A stretch of 64,000 nucleotides of DNA, from NCBI GenBank assembly GCA_963970005.1, contig CAXAMN010027484.1, forward strand, positions 463,540 through 527,539. The letters are read 5' to 3'. Below, piece after piece: positions 34,101 through 45,290 of the stretch (positions are counted from its first letter, which is position 1; every line of letters starts with the position of its first letter). The notes under the pieces were generated by a model. It had not been told where the DNA came from, did no database searches, and saw only the letters and a list, made by a program, of their open reading frames with translations. This stretch comes from Durusdinium trenchii. Lineage: Eukaryota; Sar; Dinophyceae; Suessiales; Symbiodiniaceae. The translations under genes were made by a program, and so were the position numbers.

Positions 34101-34683
34101 GGCCTTAGGGCATATGATGTGTTCTGAAAGAAGGTTTGCATGGGATACGATCAGTCGTATCTGGTTTTAAACAATAAAGACTCTTGATTATGATTTGTAA
34201 AGAGCATCCACTGAAAAGATTGTATACAATCTAAAGTTTGCGTGCTTTTTGTTTAATATTATATAATCAAGAACACTAAAGGATACTAAAGGCGTTTACT
34301 TCCCCAAGAGACTTCGCTGGGATGAAAAGGGGGGACACTGCAGTCACGTGCCTCCTCGGTGGTGCTGGGGCCCCGCTACCCTCGCTCCGTTCCTACCTTA
34401 ATCCTCACAGCCTCACAGCTTTCTCTCCCCCTCTCTCTCCACTCATCTCCCCATGCCAAGCTCGTCTCTCCATTCGCCTTGCATCCGCGATCCTTCGTCG
34501 AAGGTCGGAGGCAGTTCCTTCATGTTCCGTCTGTTGCGCCCCCAGTTCCGGACGCCCGACCCTGCCTTCCCCCCTTTCCTCCCGCGGGTCCTCCGGAATG
34601 GACCAGGGAAGCTTCCCCCCTTTGCCCATGACGCCGTTGCGCGCCACCGCCGCGATGAGCCGCACCGTCGGACGCGACGACAT
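31124..34683 (-). CDS. Dihydrofolate reductase gene, six exons (3' end not found)
   Basis: Six minus-strand exons join in phase to 144 codons: 34683-34591, 34011-33918, 33158-33076, 32503-32456, 31541-31485, 31180-31124. They give the DHFR fold in order: LIAAVARNGVMGKGGKLPW with the substrate loop and PWSIPED acidic site; GGTCISGRRCYEELG (cofactor GR motif); LHIVLSKQ; GGDIWILGG (the cofactor Gly-Gly turn); VYRQSFELADEFWATHVH; DVEGDVYFPDGW. DHFR reduces dihydrofolate with NADPH for thymidylate and purine synthesis. Introns begin GA, GT, GC, GC, GT and probably GC again, all ending AG. The last strands (about 20-30 residues) are missing, and any thymidylate synthase part, usual in alveolates, was not seen downstream. 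Intron 2 holds a palindrome cluster; intron 3 holds a family A repeat. Confidence 0.8.
31705..31762. repeat. Fold-back element family B, short copy 3
   Basis: CCCAAACACTCCATGG at the left and CCATACATGGAGTGTCTGGG at the right; the loop region and part of one arm are lost. Lies within an intron of the DHFR gene. Confidence 0.7.
32782..32892. repeat. Fold-back element family A, copy 3 (in DHFR intron 3)
   Basis: CCCTACACCTCCAGTCGTAC to GGTACGACTGGAGGCCTAGGG, with inner inverted CTCCTCAGGTTCGG / CCGAACCTCAGAAGG. Confidence 0.75.
33340..33815. repeat. Cluster of TATAAAAT / CTATAGAAT palindromes (DHFR intron 2)
   Basis: The cluster centres on a perfect hairpin: arms of 17 bp at 33692-33708 and 33713-33729 (CTATAAAATGACCCACC and its complement) with loop CCGA. 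Around it are repeated ACTATAAAAT, TCTATAGAAT and CCAGGGTAC motifs. It has no coding content and is unlike the other repeat families. Confidence 0.75.
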
Positions 34684-34689
34684 GGCCAA

Positions 34690-35214
34690 TGGCTGGCAGC
34701 GCGTCCGTGGTGTCGGAGCGGTGACGTGGTGGTGAAGGGGTGTGGTGGTAGTTGTGCGGTGCTGCTGGGTGCAGAGTGGCTTTTAAAGGAGTGAAGACAA
34801 CTCATTGGTATTCTATATGGTTATATTACTATACGTACTGCGTGATTTGAACGGTTGTCCAAACTGATGATTACTGATGTGTATATATAGTTCATGGTTT
34901 CTCTTGTGTGCCAGCCTGGAGTGGAAGTTGCCAGCCTCTTGCTTGCCGTGGCCGTCTTAGTGCCCAAACCTTTCCATATCTTTCCATAATATGTAAACAT
35001 GTCACATGTCCTTAAATGACCTTGGGACAGCTTGGGTAACAGGGTAACATCAAGTATATAAGCTCACCAATGACAGCTTGCTATGTATGCCAATTCTGTG
35101 AATCTATCATGCCGCGTCTTGCAAGCAGCCCAGAGACACATGGCATTCGATGCTCGAGGACTGAGCCTTTGTGGTTGTGTCACGTCCTGTCACGTAGCAA
35201 TCTCCATCTGCAGC
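34690..35214. other. Upstream region of the DHFR gene
   Basis: Holds no exon that I can support. The DHFR promoter would lie here, but no TATA-like or other conserved signal can be assigned; dinoflagellate promoters are poorly defined. Confidence 0.3.
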
Positions 35215-35375
35215 GAGTTCGGCTAAAGAAGATCGAGGCTTCAGAAGCGGCGCGTTTCGACGCAGTGATCCACCCAATTCATGAAGTCACCAAGCTAGAC
35301 ATCCAAATCCTGGGTCAACCCTTCATCCAATCCACCAGCAAGTCTCGTCGTTTTCAGACTGACTCACACGGTTGA
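35215..35375 (+). CDS. Possible exon, unknown gene
   Basis: After CTGCAG the plus frame reads RVRLKKIEASEAARFDAVIH and VTKLDIQILGQPFIQSTSKS, ending at a TGA near 35375. It looks protein-like but there is no family match or partner exon. Confidence 0.25.
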
Positions 35376-35970
35376 CTCACTTGGAGTTGGATCAGGCCGT
35401 CTCAAGAGATGGGATGACCTTTTTGCGAACGCCATGAAAGGAAGGGCTCGGCTTGCGGCATAGCAATTGGCAAAGAAGTCCGGCATATGTAGTGGAACAA
35501 GTCTCACACATGTGGAGCTCTTGGATTTGCTATCCAGGAACTGGGATAAAGAACAAGTAACATACTCCCCAGGAAAAAGGGGACTCGCCCAGTTCTATAA
35601 GGGAAAACAGATGAAAACAGTGACACCTCACCCTAAGCAAACCTGCAGAAAATGCTGCTCTCCCTGTTCCTTCCACCCACTTCGACCCAGGCTGCCCCAC
35701 CCGATCCACCAGGCGGGTCGCCCGCCTCGAACTCCGGCGTTTTTCGTGGGCCATTCGCCTCCGCTCATCGAATCGTTCGTTTCAGAGCGCCGCCTTTGAC
35801 TTGCCCCTTCTTGTGATCACAAGTAGAGAACGAGCGACAGGCTGCGAGCGAGCCGATAGGCATTCCGATAGGCTGCGAGACGCGTTTCGGTAGCTTCTTC
35901 TCTTGATTCCGGGATTCCGGTATAACGTTGGGTTGTTTGGATGTCGGACTTCTCCAGCCAGCAATCCTAA

Positions 35971-36071
35971 CCCTAGGGCTCCAAATACCTTCTAAGGAGG
36001 TGTTTGGGGTGGGTTTATAAGGGTCCAAATATGTTCAAATACCTTCTCAGGAGGTACTTGGAGCCCTAGGG
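35971..36071. repeat. Fold-back element family A, copy 4
   Basis: CCCTAGGGCTCCAAATACC to GGTACTTGGAGCCCTAGGG with the spacer GTTTGGGGTGGGTTTATAAG. A variant subfamily in which CAGTCGTACC is replaced by CAAATACC. Confidence 0.75.
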
Positions 36072-36230
36072 TAATCAAAACTGACAAACTCTCCTGGCCT
36101 TCTTTCCTCTTCACCAGGACCTGCCAGCCCATGCTGCTAGGTCTGTGTCAGAATCCTGCTGTCAATGCTGCAAGCGATAGTGCCACCTGAGGAACGATCA
36201 GCAGTTCATCATTGATCAGGATTGACTCAT

Positions 36231-36320
36231 CCCTAGGGCTCCAACCATATCCTCAGAAGGTGGTTAGACCCCCCAAACCCACCCCAACCATCTTCTCAAG
36301 AGGTGGTTGGAGCCCTAGGG
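36231..36320. repeat. Fold-back element family A, copy 5
   Basis: CCCTAGGGCTCCAACCATAT to GTGGTTGGAGCCCTAGGG, 160 bp from copy 4. Confidence 0.75.
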
Positions 36321-37546
36321 CATATAGCTACTGGACCCTTAGAATGATCATGTATACCAAGGGAGCCTGGATGCCCAAATCGTTCTGACGAGAAAGCAGC
36401 TCTAGCAGGTCTAGGTGACACCTGCACCTGCTTTGAACGGGTTTGAACGAAAGCAAACTGTTCACTTGAGTTCCAGCATCCAAGTATCAGATGCTGATCC
36501 TTCACAGTACACGTCTTCAGGTTCTCCACTTCGTCGGAAGCGAGAGACAGTGAAGAACAAGTTCACTGAGTCGTGCACAAGAGCATGGCGGCTGCAACGT
36601 GCACCTTGCAAGCTGCTTGCGCAGTTGGGAAAAAAACGCGGAAGGCTTAGAAGAAGGACAAAGACAACTGGCAGTAGATGCAGCTTCTACCAGGGTGTGG
36701 TCTTTGTCTTCCGGGAGTCCCGAAGTGCCTCGGAAAATGCGTACAAGTACCCTAACCCAAACATCCATTCCCTACATTGGTGCATTGGTGTGCCTTAAAA
36801 GAGGTCTTTCTAAGGGGGCATCTCTTCCAGTCCCGGCTGCCTGGTCCCAGTTTCTCAGGTCCGGGCAGCCATCAATTCTCCACCCATCAAAGGCCAAATG
36901 CAGGGCAACTGGACTCCAAGGAGCTGACTTCAACCAACCGAAGATCACAACCAAAACAGATCGTGAGCCGGGGAATCGTCCAAAACAGATCCCTATTCAG
37001 AATGGGACGAAAGGGCCGGGGAATGGATTTCGGGCATGTCCGAAATACGTCACGAAGGAACATGTTTGTTGCAATGGGTCTTTGTATTTTCGGAAGGGGA
37101 CGATGCCTCCGCATCCAACGTGGAACTGGTGTTTTTTTTCCGTGCCCCACTCAGGAAACACATAACATCTTGACCATTTAATACAAGATCCAGATGTTTG
37201 AGTGGGTGTATTTCGTGGTAACCAAGCTAGCCGGTATCAGTATCCCAACTCACATCATCAGATCTTTGTACACTCGCTGGAATGGAAGTGGAGTTCACCA
37301 CCGGTGTTTGTTAGGAAAACATGAGTATTCCAATGAACCCGCTTTCCACTTCCAAGGGGACAGGCTATACAGCACGACCATAGGGGCCACACAGCGACAC
37401 CACCACCCGCAAGGAGAACCCCACCAGGGGGGATGTCCTCACCACCTGTGGCCCCTCGCGTTCAAGGATCCCGTCTGCCCCCGCAAGGGAAGCTCCTCGG
37501 ACGGGTGCCAAGGGGAAGAGGTTCAGAATGCATGAGCAACTCTGAG

Positions 37547-37587
<41 letters not shown>

Positions 37588-39253
37588 TCTAAGATAGTGA
37601 CATGTAAGGTTCCTGCCTCGCAGTTGGACTCAAGTTTCTGGACTTTGCCCCGGATCGATTTGCATCCATCGTTTCAAGGCCAATAGGTGTATCGAAAAAA
37701 CTGGCCCTCGAGAATCCGGCCTCGCTGCGAAAGGATGAATCCATGTGGAATATTCACCTACCAGGACCCTCCGACAGGTCATCAATAGAGACCTGTTAGG
37801 GCCTAACAACCCTCAACTAACAGCCTGGCCAGGAGGGTGCTGGTATTGAACGAACGTCCTAAACTCCTCACCCCAATTCATCGGCAGTCCCAGTCATGTC
37901 CAGTCCCATGGACAGCTATAGGGTTTCCTGGGTGGCGAACAAATGAGAAGATGGAACTCGCCTTGCTTTGTCAGCTTTGGGGCCGTTATGAGCTCGATGC
38001 AAAACACGACTACGAGTCCAGGGAATAGCACAAGAAATTCACTTTCAGAGAGGAATCCACCGTTTTGAGCGATCTTCTTCTCTATGGAAACCAATTCTGT
38101 GACCGAAAAAGCTTTTTCATGACCATCACCGTCACCACTTCGTCACCGCCGTCACCACTTCGATGGATCCCTCCGAGGCCCGAACGATACATCGATCCAC
38201 TAGGCCACTCTGCAGCAGCCAAGCGGGCAACCCTTCCTGGCGCGGGGGGACGGTTCGTGCGCCGAGCGCCGTGCAAGGACGGCGGTGGACGGTCGCGGGT
38301 GCGAGCGGGTGCGAGCCGCCGAGCCAGCCTGTTCGCTCCCCAGAAGGAGCACAAAACGTTGAGGCAAGCGGAGTTCTGCCTGAAGGACGTGAGTGAGCCG
38401 CCCCAAAAGCCGCGTTTTGCGCGCGAGCGATGGTTTGGGAGCTGTCACAGAGCAAGCGATGGTGACACGTTCAACACTTACCCCAGCAAACAACGATGGA
38501 ACAAACGTGGTTTTGGCGAGGTGAGACATTTGCATACATGCAAGCGGGTGTTGAAAGTGTGCTTCTTTAAGTGGAAAAACTGGCAACGCTGTCAACAGCA
38601 ACCCATTCGGCTGCTCTGGCCCCATACCAGGGGTTGCAACATGTTGATGACCAAACAAGGAGACTTGTCTCATGGAAGCAACCAACTCTGCTTGAACTCA
38701 TTCTAGCTTGCCCAAATGATCTTTGCCCACAGTGATTCTTTGGGCCTGCAACATTTCTGAAGATGATGTCTGCTCCAACGCAATGACCTCCGGCTGTCGT
38801 CGCTGTGAAGACTCTCGAGTCGTTGGTCCTTCACCGCCCTGCCGCCCTTGCTGTTGAAGGTTGGGGGTGTCTGATGGTGTCTGGATCCAATTGATTGATT
38901 TGGTGTCTGTACTGAAACTTCCCTAGATCCGGGTTGAAATGTCGTTCTCTAAGATTGCCTCGATCCATCTCGCTTTAGTGTTGGCATGTCACGATCAAGA
39001 ACCGACATAGCACCAACACTGTGAAACCTGCTGCAAGCAAATCATAAACACGCAGTCTGAACAACTTCATCCAAGATCAAGAACCAAACTGATTATATTG
39101 GTTTCTGTGATGCCCACACATGGGTGCTGGAAGCTTGGTCTGGATACTGATCTGATTCCTAAGTGTCCAAAGAACAATATTGTATATCTACTGCCAGCTC
39201 TGTCTCTCAAGAACAGTTGTTTAAAAGGAAAAGTTCTTGTTTCAAGATCTATA
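36321..39253. other. Non-coding stretch with a few open frames
   Basis: Includes (TC)n at 37551-37586. A 213-codon plus frame at 38065-38706 contains possible exon-like segments ending at GTGAGT (38390) and GTGAGAC (38523) but has no recognised domain, and the minus strand is open there too. A segment near 36625-36740 (EKNAEGLEEGQRQLAVDA) also looks protein-like. None is called as a gene. Confidence 0.3.
37551..37586. repeat. (TC)n microsatellite
   Basis: About 18 TC units, the last few interrupted by one G. Confidence 0.9.
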
Positions 39254-39359
39254 CCCTACAAGTCCATTCTGACCCAGTAAAACCTGGTCGTTTACCTTCT
39301 TAAGTAGTGTTTTTGTATGACCACGTCCAGTCAAAAGAGGTCTTTGACCTGTAGGGATA
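39254..39359. repeat. Short dispersed repeat family D, copy 2
   Basis: CCCTACAAGTCCATTCTGAC ... AAAACCTGGTCGTTTACC ... AGTAGTGTTTTTGTATGA ... GAGGTCTTTGACCTGTAGGG; collinear with 26494-26599. Confidence 0.7.
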
Positions 39360-42300
39360 TGTTTCATTCAACCTTCGCCAGCTCTGCCAGCTCGGCTGTC
39401 AACACCGGTCTCCGCCACAGTCACAGTCGGAACCAGCTCACCTCCAGCCAGCTGCACCGTCCATCGGTTTCGCAGGTATCCAGATCCATGTCGATCCGTC
39501 TCCCAATTCCAGCATCGGTCCAGTCATAGACACCACACGAACATCGCTGTGAATCGGTGAATTTCCTTCAACTGGTCTGTCGACACAGCGAACAGTTTCC
39601 AAGTCGACGCAGCCCACGGCCCATTCGTCTTCAGATGATCCTCTTCTTCCTCTCCACACTTCTCCACACGCCCCCTACGCCCCCTACGCCCCCTTCGCCG
39701 CCGAACGCCCTTCGCGCGCCGCCGCCTCACGCCCAGCGGATCGATGCTCTCGCAGAAAGGCCAGCAGGCGGGGTCCGCAGGGCACAGAGGACAAGCCTTG
39801 GGCGGGGCCCGGACGTCGCGATGGCAGCGATCAAACGGATGAGGGGGCTGCACCATGGCTGAAAGGAACAATCAACCATACGAACAATGTGGAGTTTGGT
39901 TTTGGCCCCCATGTCTTGCCCAAGCTTTAAAAACACAACCACGTAGATCATATGCTGCATGCCTATAAATACATATATATCTAAAACATATATACCTATA
40001 TAATCATATTATTAACATGTTGAGTTTTTCAGCTTGCTTCGCGACGACCACCGCCCGCACCAATATGTTGAGAGGCAACATGGGGATCCTGTAGGTCTGA
40101 GATGGTCTGAGACATTGTCAGCTGGAGGTGATCAGCGGCGAAACCGCTTCCGGAAGAGCAACAGACGGCAAGAGAAGGCAAGAAGTACAAGTCTGTATAC
40201 TATATGGAAGTTGATGGCATACATTGGTAAGACTGACTGACTGACTGACTGAATGAATGAATGAATGAATGACGGAAGGAAGGAATGAATGTATTCATGC
40301 AGAATGTAATGAGAGTTTGATTAAGGATCAGGCAGGAACATTCTCATCCTGTTGCTACGTCATCCAAACGAATCTTACCTCGGGACTAGGGTCAAGCCAT
40401 TCCCCACCATCAAACAAAGCAGCTCCAACCTCCTCCAGCAGCCTCCTCTTGGCGGGTGCCCTGCTTTCTTTGGAACTGGTCGGTTTTCACTTCTAGTTTC
40501 ACCTCTTCCTGCCCAACTTCAATTCACGCCCCCTTTTTCTGGCTGTTTTTCTACGCAGGTATAGGTGGCATTAGGCGGGAATCAACAAGTTTGGAGCCAA
40601 AGGCTACAGATTCAACCAACATTGGGTTCTCAGCTTGGCCTCTTGTTATCCCCAGCTGTCAAGTATTGTTATTAGTGGTACTATTGTATTGTACCATATT
40701 CGATTTGATTCTATTCTATCATATTGTGCCACCTTGTAAGTATATGTAAGTATGACTTGTAAGTGCTGAATTGGTTGACCCCCTTGAAATTGTATGTTCT
40801 GAAGATTGTGCAGCTTTTCCCATGCTCCATTGATCATGTCCTATAGACTTCATTTAGTTGTCCATTGCAGTGTATCGCGCCGTATTTACTATTGTTCCAT
40901 ATTGTATTCGATTACACTGGATTCTTTCATAGACCCAAGTACCATCTATCTCTGTGTCTTGTGTCGAGCATGCAGCATACACATTGTATAGTTTTGTAAT
41001 GCATCATTGTCCACTGTATCATCTATAGTCTTAAATTCATGAGTACATCCATCACCAACTCATTACTCCATTTGGCCGGCTCAAACATGTACATTCTGAA
41101 CGGATTCCATGTCTCCTACATCGATCGTACACTCAGCCATTCAATTTCCCACAAGTTCCTATTTCTCTTACTCATCACCCCCAAGATGCACTGGCACCAT
41201 TTGCATCACCAGATCCATGAAAGGCAAACAAAACGGGCCCCTTCCAACGGTTTCGGTGATGTCTTACAGTAAGCGTACCACGGAAAATGCCCCCAAACCC
41301 TGCACTCCAAGATCATATGCAGCACAACACCTGTAAATAAAATAGTACCCAAAACTTTGCATTTTCCTGTATGTTTGATCCTTTTCTCCCCATCACCAGT
41401 TCCTCTCCAAACACACACTCACAAAGCCAGTAATGCAATTCCATTCCCAAAGAAAAAAGGCACACACTCCTACCTGGCTAAAGCGATTTAGCGATGCACG
41501 CAATTCCATACAATTACGCCCCTGATCACCTTCGGTGCAGGCGGGTTATACCGATAATATGCCTTAATATGAGTTGGAGTCTACTGCAATTGTCAAATGT
41601 GTCCTTGTGGAGGTTTGCGGTGCTTATTTTTGAAGGTCCTTTGCCAAAAACCTTCAGATTCTGCATCATCATGTTTCTGGGAAGACGTAAGCAAGCATAC
41701 CAAGCTACCAGCGACCTTGTGATCTCCTGGCTTGAGGGGTTCATGAGACCCGTGAACAAGTCACGACTAGGGACTCCAAAGAGGCCACTGGGAAGGTCTA
41801 TATAAGACTGTCTAATAAGGCCAGTTGGTCCTTGCTACAGTATCTATGAATATGTCCATAAATTGTATATATAGTATCAACAGAAAAGCCAGCATATCTT
41901 TTGTCAATCTTTGGGACCTTTTCTACCTCAGCTGCCGGTTCCAACGATGGGCTGCATAGATAAAGTCTCCTGTTCTTTGAAAAGAATACCCCAAAGATCC
42001 CCACCCCGTGGTTGTACTTGGTACACCCTGGAAGACCCATATGGAACCTGAAATCCGCGTCGGGTTGTAGAGGAGAAACTGTCGTACCTTCAAGCTAAAG
42101 ATCATTGAAAAAAGAAGGTTGACCTGGTGTTGTAGTCTAAAATCCTGGTAAAACAATGGGCCTTTCGAAAAGACCAAACACAATTACTACATTCATACAA
42201 AAACAGTGCATTTTTGCACTTCAGGGTGTCGTGCTCGGATCCTATGCGCAGGAATCGCGTTGCCTTCCCGCGCCACGAGTCGCCCCGGCGATTCCTGAGC

Positions 42301-42800
42301 CTCCCACGAACGCTCTTGTCCTGAAGAGTGAGAATGACGAAGGACCAGGGTCAAATTGGACCCCCCAGTGGTTTGAACTCAATCTGGGTCCGGAGTGAGG
42401 ATCCATTCACTTCAGCAATGGGTGACCAACCTGGTCCCCTTGAGCTGTGCCTGGAGAATAAAGGTTACTGGAACCCTCTTGAAAAGGTTGGAGTTGAGTG
42501 AGGCAACCACCAATCCCCCAACAAAGGTCACAGGTTGTCTCCTGACTGCTTGCTTGTTTCTCGAACACCAATGTTTTTTCCATGTTCGAAGGCAAGATCA
42601 TGAGATTTCTTGGCATCAATTGGTTTCACAGCAACTTGGCATCAATTTGGTCGGCCAACAGTTCATGATCCGTCAAAGACGGGCGCCTTCGTCCCAATTT
42701 TGCTGGGGGTGGGTGGGGTGCAGTCTTAGGAGGGTATACTCTTGCTATAGGTTCACCATGCGCTCTCGCTGCATGAGATACAAGATCGCTCCAAGCGGCG
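39360..42800. other. Non-coding stretch
   Basis: No supported exon. A (CGCCCCCTA)n patch lies at 39668-39700 within overlapping open frames on both strands. A compound tetranucleotide repeat lies at 40231-40290. Sequence from 40640 to 41100 is T-rich with TATTGT-like words. On the minus strand near 42240-42330 the reading REGNAIPAHR faintly recalls a SpoU motif but is too weak to call. Confidence 0.3.
40231..40290. repeat. (GACT)n(GAAT)n(GGAA)n compound microsatellite
   Basis: GACTGACT passes into GAATGAAT and then GGAAGGAA over about 60 bp. Confidence 0.9.
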
Positions 42801-43487
42801 CGCCAAACTGATTCTTCTATCCAAGGGCGTGATCGATCCGAGGTTCGAAGAACTTGATGCCTCTGGGACTGCTTTTTGAGGTCATGGGCTGAGACTCCAA
42901 ACAGGTCACTGGCTGCGACAAGATGGTTCTTTCTCTTGTTTCTTCACCGGCGCAGCCAAAAGGGACGGATTCCTTGTGTTCACTGCCAACCTCCAAATCT
43001 ACCAAGCTGCAGCAGCCACCACCATCTTCTGGAAGCTGGCTTCTTGTAGAACCTTCGATCCAACACAGCTTCAACATCTTCGATCCAACACAGTCCCGGC
43101 ATCAAACAGTCAGCTGACTGAGCTCCTATATTATGAGCATGTTGCTCATGTTGGCTCACAAGTGACTAAAAACACCTCAAAGCAAATATCTAGAATCTAT
43201 ACTCGCATCTATTCCTATCACATCATGTTATCTCCACAATGTGTCAAATGTATCATCGTATAGAATATTCTATTGACCTCTCTCTACTCAAGCTAGAACT
43301 GGCACTGCCCAGGCCTTTCCTCTGCCTTCCCAGCCGGCCTTCTCGTTCCTCAACGCCACTTCCACTCGGCCTCGGCCCGTGAAACCCGCACGCGTCACCG
43401 CGACCGCGACTCGGTCCCTGACTGCCGCCCTGACAGCCACGAAGCGGATGGTTGGTGGCTTCAACGAACAGAAACTGTCCCGTTTGC

Positions 43488-43583
43488 CCTCCGTTTTCGT
43501 TCCGAACCTGACCAAAAATGGGATTGGGGTGGGTGCCAGGAGGGTCCAAGTACCTTCTGAGGAGGTACTTGGAGGTGTAGGGA
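43488..43583. repeat. Fold-back element family A, copy 6 (partial)
   Basis: GGGTGCCAGGAGGGTCCAAG then CCTTCTGAGGAGGTACTTGG and AGGTGTAGGG. The right arm is clear; the left end is decayed. Confidence 0.55.
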
Positions 43584-43734
43584 TAAGGACCATGTGAGTT
43601 CAATCATTCGAAACTCATATGTGATGCTTGGTGGGCTCCTACCGCTGCCTTCGGGGTGGGCGTTGACCACTGGTCACTCATCCCAACTGAATAGCGCTGA
43701 ACCGGCGCCGGCGTCCCGGCCCAGTGAGATGCCC

Positions 43735-44643
43735 AGTGGCGGCCCAGTAAGGCTTCGGAGGTGCGAACGAGGCCAGCCATGTTGGGCACCTCGGGACGAA
43801 CGGGGCGGCCGTGCCAAGCGACGCACGGAGCGGGAGCACTTGGGCAATCAACTTGCAAGGGGTTCATAGTACGAAGCAATGAGACTAGGGAAGGGAAGGG
43901 GGGCACTCCTCAGGTGTTTGTTCAGCTCAAGTTCAGCTCTGACTCTGAGTTGAAATCTGGGCCTCATCTAATAGTGTCCATTCGAGGGGTTGGGTGTGGC
44001 CCAGCTTCTCCATTTGCTTGGATCATGAGTTTCATTTGTTGAAGCTGTAAGCGGTGCAGTGAGATCCCCGCCACCTTATTCACAGAGGTAGGTAAACTCT
44101 TAGATAGGCCCCAGGTCACCCTGGGTGAGGACCAAGGCATTCCACCTACATTCGTGGAGGTGGTTTTGGGGGGAGCCTGTCCACACACCCAGCGCCACCC
44201 TGGATTGCTGAGTGGACTTTACTAGGCCTCATCTCGTTGGTAACACCGAGATCAGGAGAAGCCTTGAAGCCCCAAGAAAAAACATCATAGAACAACTCCT
44301 GATGGCCTGATGCAGCCAATTCCACGCTTCGTGAAGAACCCATCCATGACTGGCACTTTCAGAGGCTCCAGGACTCTCAGCTCCGAGTTCTGCACGAGTT
44401 CGGCTTTGGAGCTTCGACCATCTTTGTGGAGCCAGTGACTAAGTGCTTCATTGGGCTTAAACCCCCAAGTATGTGACAAAAAACACACGATCCGATTGTA
44501 TGTTATGGATGGTCTCATACGTATACCATACACATCTGTCGCCTGGTGTGTCGAACGTCTCGGCGACCGCACCACAACACTCGAGGTGCGACGAGGCGCA
44601 TTGTCGACCAACGAGGCACAAACCACGATGTCCACGACATCGC
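43735..44643 (-). CDS. SpoU/TARBP1-like RNA 2'-O-methyltransferase, two exons
   Basis: Exon 44643-44600, after acceptor GTCCGCAG, reads DVVDIVVCASLVDN. It joins in phase to an exon starting at 43789, after CCCGAG, that reads VPNMAGLVRTSEALLG. The join resembles the ASLxDxxxNxGGLxRTxE motif of SpoU (SPOUT) methylases, best like the C-terminal domain of TARBP1/Trm3, which methylates a tRNA guanosine ribose. The Asn, Gly, Arg-Thr and Glu of motif 1 are present. The donor after the first exon would be GC. Motifs 2 and 3, which bind S-adenosylmethionine in the knot, were not found; a weak candidate (VSAHDLKKQSQRH) lies near 42890. Upstream exons may be those listed at 45220-51848. The family is inferred from one motif. 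Confidence 0.5.
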
Positions 44644-45219
44644 CTGCGGACGTCCGTGATGAACGAGATCGATGAAGGAACGTTCCAGACTCGGATTCTA
44701 GACCGAACAATAATCCAGTCCAAACAAATTCAGTTAAAGGAGTCAAACATATTAGCTTCAAGACTTCAAGATGGTCATGTTCTGCGAGTCTACTGATTGA
44801 GGGTAACTCTTGGAGTAGAAGTAGTTGCCACTGAGACCAGCGGCTAGTGAAAGCCACCATCCTCTTGGAGTGATCAAGGACATTCAAGGACCCTTGGCCC
44901 CATCAGTTCTGCTGTGTTGATCAGTGGCTAGATCGACCTCGGTGCTAACACCGAAGCGTCGTTTGGTTGCAAAGGCTTGCAAGGCGTGTGTCTTGCAATT
45001 GCCACATCCAAAGCAACAGTTCTATGATGCCCTCTGACTGGTTGACGTGCGTGGTAGTCACTGTTAGTCTGGTTTTGTCAAACTGCAAAGGATGCATGTT
45101 GAAGTCCATCACCTCAAGAACCACTTTCCCTGAAAGATACAGGTTCACCAAACGTTCAATCTGTTCATGTTTCAGGGATGATCTAAAGTCCCAAGAATGA
45201 TGAATGCACTTTTTCGCGC

Positions 45220-45290
45220 CTCGGCCAAATCCGCCGCGCCTTGGTCATTGCCTGGTCGTTCGGGCCGCCGTTGGTGGCTGCCTGAACGGC
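45220..45290 (-). CDS. Possible upstream exon of the methylase gene
   Basis: After acceptor GGACGTCGCAG the frame reads GAVQAATNGGPNDQAMTK up to an AAG|GCGCGG donor, an AG|GC junction as in the DHFR gene. Its place in the SpoU-like gene is a guess from strand and order. Confidence 0.3.

Noticed and set aside
34322-34805. Plus- and minus-strand frames of 90-137 codons around DHFR exon 1
   Set aside because: Low-complexity Ser/Pro/Arg-rich intron translation; only 34683-34591 on the minus strand is supported.
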